Of a DNA stretch of 10,963 bases, positions 7,444 to 10,963 are shown piece by piece. The translations under genes were made by a program, and so were the position numbers. Location: the NCBI GenBank assembly GCA_040414495.1, contig JBEDUI010000294.1, positions 1 to 10,963 on the forward strand, in the 5' to 3' direction. Position 1 is the first letter of the stretch. Every line of letters starts with the position of its first letter. Source of the stretch: DATAVB01 sp040414495 (lineage in GTDB: Bacteria; Actinomycetota; Actinomycetes; Mycobacteriales; QHCD01). The notes under the pieces were generated by a model. It was not told where the DNA came from and ran no database searches. It saw only the letters and a list, made by a program, of their open reading frames with translations.

Positions 7444-8475
7444 TCAATCCCCGATCTGCTCGATTCGATGCCCGGCAAGTCTCGCGAGCGAACGGTCGAC
7501 CGCGTCCTGATCGCCGGACAGCGCGAACGTCAGGCTGCCGATCGGGCGTTCCTGGAGTTCGCTGATTCCGCCGTAGACGATCTCCGCTTTCACACCCTGA
7601 TCGTCAAAGGCCCGCAGCAGGTCCGAATGCAGGCCGCCATCGGTGATGGGAATCGTGACGAGGCGCCCGGGATGCTTTTTCCGCAACCGGGCCAGGGTCT
7701 CCGGCGACGGCCGGTCATGCAGCACGCTGCCGGCGAACCTGGCCGCCACCTGGGTACGCGGCCGGGAGAACACGTCGTACACGTCGGCGACCTCTATGAC
7801 CCGGCCGGCTTCCATGACCGCGACCCGGTCGGCAATGGAGCGCAGTACCTCCATTTCATGAGTGATCAGCACGATCGTCACGCCGAACTGGCGATTGACC
7901 CGCCGCAACAACGCCAACACATCGGCCGTGGTCTCCGGATCGAGCGCACTGGTGGGCTCGTCGGCCAGCAGCAGCGAGGGATCCGTGGCCAGCGCCCGAG
8001 CAATACCGAGCCGCTGTTTCTGACCGCCGGACAGCTTTTCCGGGTAGTCGTGGGCCCGTTCCAGCAGCCCAACGAAATCCAGCAACCGGGCCACCCTGCG
8101 GTCCCGATCCGACTGTCGCACTCCGGCCACCTTCAGCGGATAGGCCACGTTTCCGGCGACCGTACGCGACCGGAACAGATTGAAATGCTGGAAGATCATG
8201 CCGATCTCCCGGCGTTCGATGCGTTGCTGAGCAGGCGCGAGCGCGGTCAATTCCCGCTCGCCCAGGTACACCCGACCGGACGTCGGCACCTCCAGTCCGT
8301 TGATCATCCGGAGCAACGTGCTTTTCCCGGCCCCCGATTGGCCGATAATGCCGAAGATCTCGCCTCGGCCGATTGTCAGCGTCACGTCATCGACCGCGGC
8401 GACCGATATTCCCGATCGGCCGCGCGCGGCGAATCTCTTGCTGACGCGGTCCAGCCGCACCCGAGTCTCGCTCAC
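7444..8475 (-). CDS. metN: Methionine-type ABC importer ATP-binding protein MetN, 343 aa
   Basis: This is the cytoplasmic ATPase of the importer. All the nucleotide-binding parts are present: Walker A GQSGAGKST (residues 45-53), Q-loop Q96 in IFQHFNLF, signature LSGGQKQR (148-155), Walker B LLLADEPTSALD (168-179) and the switch histidine in ITHEME (about 206). A C-terminal stretch of about 80 residues after HDRPSPETLARL corresponds to the NIL/ACT-like domain through which MetN of E. coli senses methionine and is inhibited. Length matches E. coli MetN (343). The GTG start at 8475 lies 6 nt after the metQ stop, so it is coupled to metQ, and metI follows after 1 nt. It has no cysteine and four internal methionines. 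The family assignment is secure. Confidence 0.95.
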   Translation of the reverse strand: MSETRVRLDRVSKRFAARGRSGISVAAVDDVTLTIGRGEIFGIIGQSGAGKSTLLRMINGLEVPTSGRVYLGERELTALAPAQQRIERREIGMIFQHFNLFRSRTVAGNVAYPLKVAGVRQSDRDRRVARLLDFVGLLERAHDYPEKLSGGQKQRLGIARALATDPSLLLADEPTSALDPETTADVLALLRRVNRQFGVTIVLITHEMEVLRSIADRVAVMEAGRVIEVADVYDVFSRPRTQVAARFAGSVLHDRPSPETLARLRKKHPGRLVTIPITDGGLHSDLLRAFDDQGVKAEIVYGGISELQERPIGSLTFALSGDQDAVDRSLARLAGHRIEQIGD

Positions 8476-8481
8476 GCCGGC

Positions 8482-9411
8482 CTACTTAGAGGCGGATTCT
8501 TGCGTCTGAACCGTCCGCAATTCCTTCTGCAGCGCCGCTGGGGTCAGTGTCCGGAAGACGGCGGTGCCAGCGTTGGCCTGCTGTACCCCCTTCTCCACCG
8601 TGGCATCGTGATAGAGCGCGGCCAGTTTCAGGTACGTGGAATTGTTGGCATCCTTCGCCCGCGCCACAAAGACATTCACGTACGGCGCCGAGCTCGCGCC
8701 GGCCGGATCGTCCTGGAAGAGCACATCGGATTTGGCCAACTTCGCGCTGGTGGCGTAATTGTTGTTCACGATAGCCGCCGACACCGATCCGCTTTTCAAG
8801 GCGCCCGCGGTCTGGGAAGCGTCCAGCGGGACGACGTTGATCTGGTGGCTCGTGACATCCGATACGCTGGAAAACGCGGTGCCACCATTGGCCAACTTGA
8901 GCAGGCCAGCCGATTGCAACACCAGGAGCCCACGCGCTTCGTTCACCGCGTCGTTGGGTATCGCAACCTTCGCACCCTTGGGAATTTCCGGAACGGAATG
9001 ATATTTCGTCGAATACAACGGCAACGGATACACTGCTGTCGCACCGATAGGCCGCAAATCCTTATGCGCTGTCACATTGTAATTCGCCAGGTACTGGATG
9101 TGTTGAAATTCGTTGAGATCCAGCTGTCCCTGGCTTAACGCTGGATTCGGTTGGCTGTAATCGGTGAAGTTGACAAACTTGACCGTCACGCCAAGTTTCT
9201 TCTTCGCCAGCGCTGCGAACGTATCCCAGTACGGCTCTGAGCGATCGGTCACGCCGATGCTGATCGTCTTCCCGCCGCCGGAGTCGCCGGAGCCGCCCGT
9301 GGCGACCACGACGCCGACCACAATTCCGACGACAACGACCACGCCCGCACCGATCAGCGCCACCAGCCGGCGACGTCTCGTCCGCCGCTGCGGCAGTTGT
9401 GGCTCGGTCAT
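8482..9411 (-). CDS. metQ: MetQ/NlpA-family substrate-binding protein with N-terminal membrane anchor, 309 aa
   Basis: This is the extracytoplasmic binding protein of the importer. After a basic N-terminus (RRTRRRR) comes one strongly hydrophobic segment (about residues 17-37), a GSGDSGGG linker, and the NlpA fold starting TISIGVTDRSEPYWD. LDLNEFQHIQYL, AVYPLPLYSTKY, AKVAIPNDAVNEARGLLVL and AAIVNNNYA are typical MetQ blocks. There is no lipobox cysteine; indeed there is no cysteine at all, and no methionine beyond the initiator. The protein is therefore probably held by an uncleaved helix rather than a lipid. ATG 9411 has a GAAGGGA site (9427-9421) 9 nt upstream. It is the first gene of metQNI and lies 86 nt after a cysteine-ending leader peptide. 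The ligand could be methionine, methionine sulfoxide or another organosulfur compound. Confidence 0.93.
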   Translation of the reverse strand: MTEPQLPQRRTRRRRLVALIGAGVVVVVGIVVGVVVATGGSGDSGGGKTISIGVTDRSEPYWDTFAALAKKKLGVTVKFVNFTDYSQPNPALSQGQLDLNEFQHIQYLANYNVTAHKDLRPIGATAVYPLPLYSTKYHSVPEIPKGAKVAIPNDAVNEARGLLVLQSAGLLKLANGGTAFSSVSDVTSHQINVVPLDASQTAGALKSGSVSAAIVNNNYATSAKLAKSDVLFQDDPAGASSAPYVNVFVARAKDANNSTYLKLAALYHDATVEKGVQQANAGTAVFRTLTPAALQKELRTVQTQESASK

Positions 9412-9497
9412 ATCCAGAAGTCCCTTCGATATATGCGCGAACAGGCCCGCAGACCGTCAAATCAAGGCCTGGGGCTGATGAGGAATTAAGAGAAGGC
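9412..9497 (-). promoter_or_regulatory. Leader-to-metQ spacer with candidate attenuation structure
   Basis: In the minus-strand RNA, CAGGCC (9471-9466) can pair with GGCCTG (9447-9442), giving a 6-bp stem with an 18-nt loop. CCTTC just after the leader stop (9496-9492) is complementary to GAAGG of the metQ ribosome site (9427-9423), and that site also lies in a tiny GAAG-GGA-CTTC hairpin. A ribosome stalled at the leader's cysteine codons would cover CCTTC and free the metQ start. No T-run follows the stem, so translational or Rho-linked attenuation is more likely than intrinsic termination. Confidence 0.4.
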
Positions 9498-9593
9498 TCA
9501 GTTGCAGGAGGGCGCGCAACACCGCGCGCTCGCCGACCGCAACAAGTCGACGTAGCGCCGGGCAACCAACGGCTTCACAATGCCGAACGACAC
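9498..9593 (-). CDS. Cysteine-responsive-type leader peptide upstream of metQNI, 31 aa
   Basis: This small ORF runs from GTG 9593 to TGA 9498 (31 residues; 26 if the inner GTG at 9578 is used). It carries RRYVDLLRSASARCC followed by APSCN. That fits the actinobacterial leader-peptide pattern RRxHVDLxRVxSALC found before sulfur-assimilation genes, with Tyr in place of the usual His. Known mycobacterial relatives with cysteine runs act as cysteine sensors: when charged cysteinyl-tRNA is short, the ribosome stalls and the downstream gene is expressed. Three of its last seven residues are Cys, in a locus otherwise nearly free of Cys. A promoter-like TTGCGT-N17-TAGCTT places the predicted transcription start at or next to GTG 9593, so translation would be leaderless, which also explains the missing ribosome site. 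It was recognised by pattern only. Confidence 0.75.
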   Translation of the reverse strand: MSFGIVKPLVARRYVDLLRSASARCCAPSCN

Positions 9594-9600
9594 GCCCGTC

Positions 9601-9629
9601 AAGCTAATCGCTGGCCGGCGCGCACGCAA
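9601..9629 (-). promoter_or_regulatory. Candidate promoter of the leader-metQNI transcript
   Basis: On the minus strand TTGCGT (9629-9624) is followed by exactly 17 nt and TAGCTT (9606-9601), a TAnnnT -10 box. Seven bases later comes GTG 9593, the leader start, so the transcript would begin at the start codon itself. The boxes resemble TTGCGA-N17-TAGCCT before the beta-CA gene (3598-3626), which may indicate a shared sigma factor or control. Confidence 0.5.
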
Positions 9630-9647
9630 GGTGACATCCACCATGTT

Positions 9648-9666
9648 TTCTATCCGGAATATAGAA
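9648..9666. repeat. 19-bp inverted repeat TTCTAT-N7-ATAGAA, candidate activator site
   Basis: The arms match 6 of 6, and the inner TAT-N7-ATA fits the T-N11-A form of LysR-type regulator sites. Its centre (9657) lies about 64 bp upstream of the predicted leader start, a usual place for CysB-like activators. No regulator gene is present in the window, so the assignment is inference. Confidence 0.4.
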
Positions 9667-9704
9667 TTCCTCGAGCGATCTGTTGCGTCCGGTACGGCTG
9701 CAGC

Positions 9705-10826
9705 TCAGGATTTCGACGTTCCGGATGCTGATCGGCGCGCCCATTCCTCGGCCAGCAGCTGGTAGGAGCGAACGCGATCGGCGTGGTCGTGGGTGATGGT
9801 GGTGATGATCAGTTCGTCGGCGCCGGTGGCGTCGCGCAGGATTTCCAGCTGGTCGGCGACCTGGGCCGGCGAGCCGACGAACTGGGTGTCGACCCGGTCG
9901 GCGACGAGTTGCCGATCCTCCTCCGTCCACACATGTTTGCGTGCCTCATCCGGCGTAGGGAAGGGAATCGCGCCCTCGGCGGTGCGAATGCTGCGCACCC
10001 ACAGGCCGTAGCCGGTAGCAAGCTCGCGGGCGGTCGCCTCGTCCTCGGCGACGACGACATCGGCCGACACGCTGACATACGGCTCGGCTATATCGCCGGG
10101 ACGGAACGCGGCCCGGTACCCGTCCACCGCCTCCAGCACCGTGGCCGGGCTGACGTGGTAGTTGGCCGCGAACCGCAGACCGCGCTCCCCCGCTACCGTG
10201 GCACTCTCGCCACCGCTGCTGCCGAGCACCCACACCTGCAGTTGCGCATTCTCGCCCGGCACGACGTGCGCCTCCTCTCCGTCGGCGGATTTGTACGTAC
10301 CGGCCAGCAGCGCAAGCACGTCATCCACCTGCTCGGTGTAATCCTGCGGCTGCGCACCCGGAAGCTGCAAAAGCGTCTTCTGCAGACGGAAACGCGGCGA
10401 GTTCAGCAAATGCGCGACCGAGAACCGCGGCGGAATCTTCAACCCGTTCGGTGCGGCGCGGCTCGGCTTGTCGGGGCCGGGTTGTCTCGGGCGACCGCCG
10501 GAGCGGCCCAGCCCGAGATCAAGCCGGTCCGGATGCAAGGTGTCGACGAGCCCGAACTCCTCCACTGTGGACAGTGCGGTGCGGTGGCCCATCTGTACGG
10601 CACCGGAGCCGATCCGGATCCTCGACGTGGCCGACGCGGTCAACGCGAGCAACACCGCCGGCGAAGTGCCAGCCACGCCGGGGTTCAGATGGTGCTCGGC
10701 GAACCAGTAGCGGGTGTAGCCGAACTCCTCAGCCCGTCGGGCGAGGTCGATGCTGTTGGCCAATGCCTGGCGCGCGCTGGAACCGGACGAGATCGGCACC
10801 AGATCGAGTACCGTCAACGCGGTCAC
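9705..10826 (-). CDS. Luciferase-family oxidoreductase, group 1 (MsnO8-like LLM), 373 aa
   Basis: This is a flavin-dependent oxidoreductase of the luciferase superfamily, group-1 type. The opening TVLDLVPISSGSSARQAL, then YWFAEHHLNPGVAGTSPAVL (residues 40-59), SRIRIGSGAVQMGH (68-81) and HPDRLDLGLGRSGG (98-111) are the standard blocks. VWVLGSSGGESATVAGERGLRFA in the middle and VGSPAQVADQLEIL near the end are also typical. The GTG at 10826 overlaps the stop of the upstream LLM by 4 nt (GTGA), so the two are translated together. The gene ends about 110 bp before the leader of metQNI, whose own promoter lies between them. No cysteine and one internal methionine were counted. The substrate and flavin cofactor (FMN or F420) are not certain for this group. 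Confidence 0.92.
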   Translation of the reverse strand: MTALTVLDLVPISSGSSARQALANSIDLARRAEEFGYTRYWFAEHHLNPGVAGTSPAVLLALTASATSRIRIGSGAVQMGHRTALSTVEEFGLVDTLHPDRLDLGLGRSGGRPRQPGPDKPSRAAPNGLKIPPRFSVAHLLNSPRFRLQKTLLQLPGAQPQDYTEQVDDVLALLAGTYKSADGEEAHVVPGENAQLQVWVLGSSGGESATVAGERGLRFAANYHVSPATVLEAVDGYRAAFRPGDIAEPYVSVSADVVVAEDEATARELATGYGLWVRSIRTAEGAIPFPTPDEARKHVWTEEDRQLVADRVDTQFVGSPAQVADQLEILRDATGADELIITTITHDHADRVRSYQLLAEEWARRSASGTSKS

Positions 10827-10963
10827 GGCTGCACCTGCAGCGCATCGAGGGGTGCCAGGCCGAGGTGTTCGCGTAATGTCGTGCCCACGTACTCGGTGCG
10901 AAATACGCCGCGTTCCTGCAGCAGCGGGACAACCTTGTCGACAAAGGGATCCAGTCCGCCCGG
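10823..10963 (-). CDS. C-terminal fragment of a NtaA/SnaA/DszA-type FMN-dependent monooxygenase (LLM)
   Basis: Reading the minus strand from the window edge, 46 residues are open to a TGA at 10825-10823. They show GGLDPFVDKVVPLLQERG followed by FRTEYVGTTLREHLGL, the closing signature of the large LLM branch, and align closely with the end of the gene at 202-1602 (GLDDIVDLLVPQLQERG, RTEYTGTTLRHHLGLP). The 5' part lies beyond the window. The stop overlaps the next start by 4 nt. No Met or Cys is present in the fragment. The substrate is unknown. Confidence 0.88.
   Translation of the reverse strand, partial: PGGLDPFVDKVVPLLQERGVFRTEYVGTTLREHLGLAPLDALQVQP

Noticed and set aside
7443..7478. Upstream ATG start for metI at 7478
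   Set aside because: It would overlap metN by 35 nt and add residues absent from MetI; GTG 7442 gives the usual length and is coupled to the metN stop.
7423..9138. 571-codon open frame on the plus strand, antisense to metN and metQ
   Set aside because: It runs opposite two certain genes. Its product has no recognisable domain and is rich in Arg, Gly and Gln. Long antisense frames are a by-product of GC-rich third positions.
9412..9704. SAM riboswitch upstream of metQ
   Set aside because: The conserved SAM-I/SAM-IV core sequences and closing stem are not visible, and a coding leader peptide explains the region better.
9604..9930. Minus-strand frame overlapping the end of the group-1 LLM
   Set aside because: It is an out-of-frame reading rich in Arg, His and Pro over a certain gene and its promoter region.
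3479..10571. Three copies of the 11-mer TCCACAGTGGA or its complement (3479-3489, 4391-4401, 10561-10571)
   Set aside because: All lie inside coding regions. Two encode similar Ser-Thr-Val-Asp/Glu runs in LLM genes, so codon-level coincidence is the simpler reading; no spacing or position rule is seen.

Overview
The window reads as high-GC actinobacterial chromosome, probably Mycobacteriales/Nocardiaceae-like, but the genus cannot be fixed from sequence alone. The evidence is GC-rich codons, frequent GTG starts, tight ATGA/GTGA overlaps, a beta-carbonic anhydrase of the mycobacterial Rv1284 type, and an actinobacterial cysteine leader peptide. It is an accessory sulfur-scavenging locus. Six luciferase-like FMN monooxygenases (LLMs; two cut by the window edges) surround a complete MetQ-MetN-MetI importer, a beta-carbonic-anhydrase-fold protein and a large FAD/NAD(P)-binding protein. 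There are no rRNA, tRNA, CRISPR or insertion-sequence signatures.

Left arm, plus strand (1-6730): the C-terminus of a NtaA/SnaA/DszA-type LLM overlaps a full LLM of the same family (202-1602), followed after 3 nt by the FAD/NAD(P)-binding protein (1606-3504). A 183-bp AT-richer gap holds a 14-bp palindrome and promoter-like elements. Next come the beta-CA-fold protein (3688-4266), a second full NtaA/SnaA/DszA-type LLM (4301-5614) and a shorter LLM (5654-6730), probably one transcript. The arm ends in a 52-bp convergent gap with only a weak hairpin.

Right arm, minus strand (read 10963 to 6783): the C-terminus of a further NtaA/SnaA/DszA-type LLM overlaps a group-1 LLM (10826-9705). A 293-bp control region contains an inverted repeat, a promoter, a leaderless cysteine-ending leader peptide (9593-9498) and a possible Shine-Dalgarno-sequestering structure. 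It controls metQ-metN-metI (9411-6783).

Working model (inference): the importer, or an unseen one, brings in methionine or another organosulfur compound. The FMN monooxygenases oxidise it and break C-S bonds. The beta-CA-like protein may hydrolyse carbonyl sulfide (COS) to sulfide and CO2. Cysteine shortage, sensed by the leader peptide, raises importer synthesis. The strongest independent support is composition. By my count the four complete LLMs plus MetQ (1943 residues) contain no cysteine and only three internal methionines, and the only cysteines in the beta-CA protein are its two zinc ligands. This is the sulfur-sparing pattern expected of proteins made in bulk during sulfur starvation.
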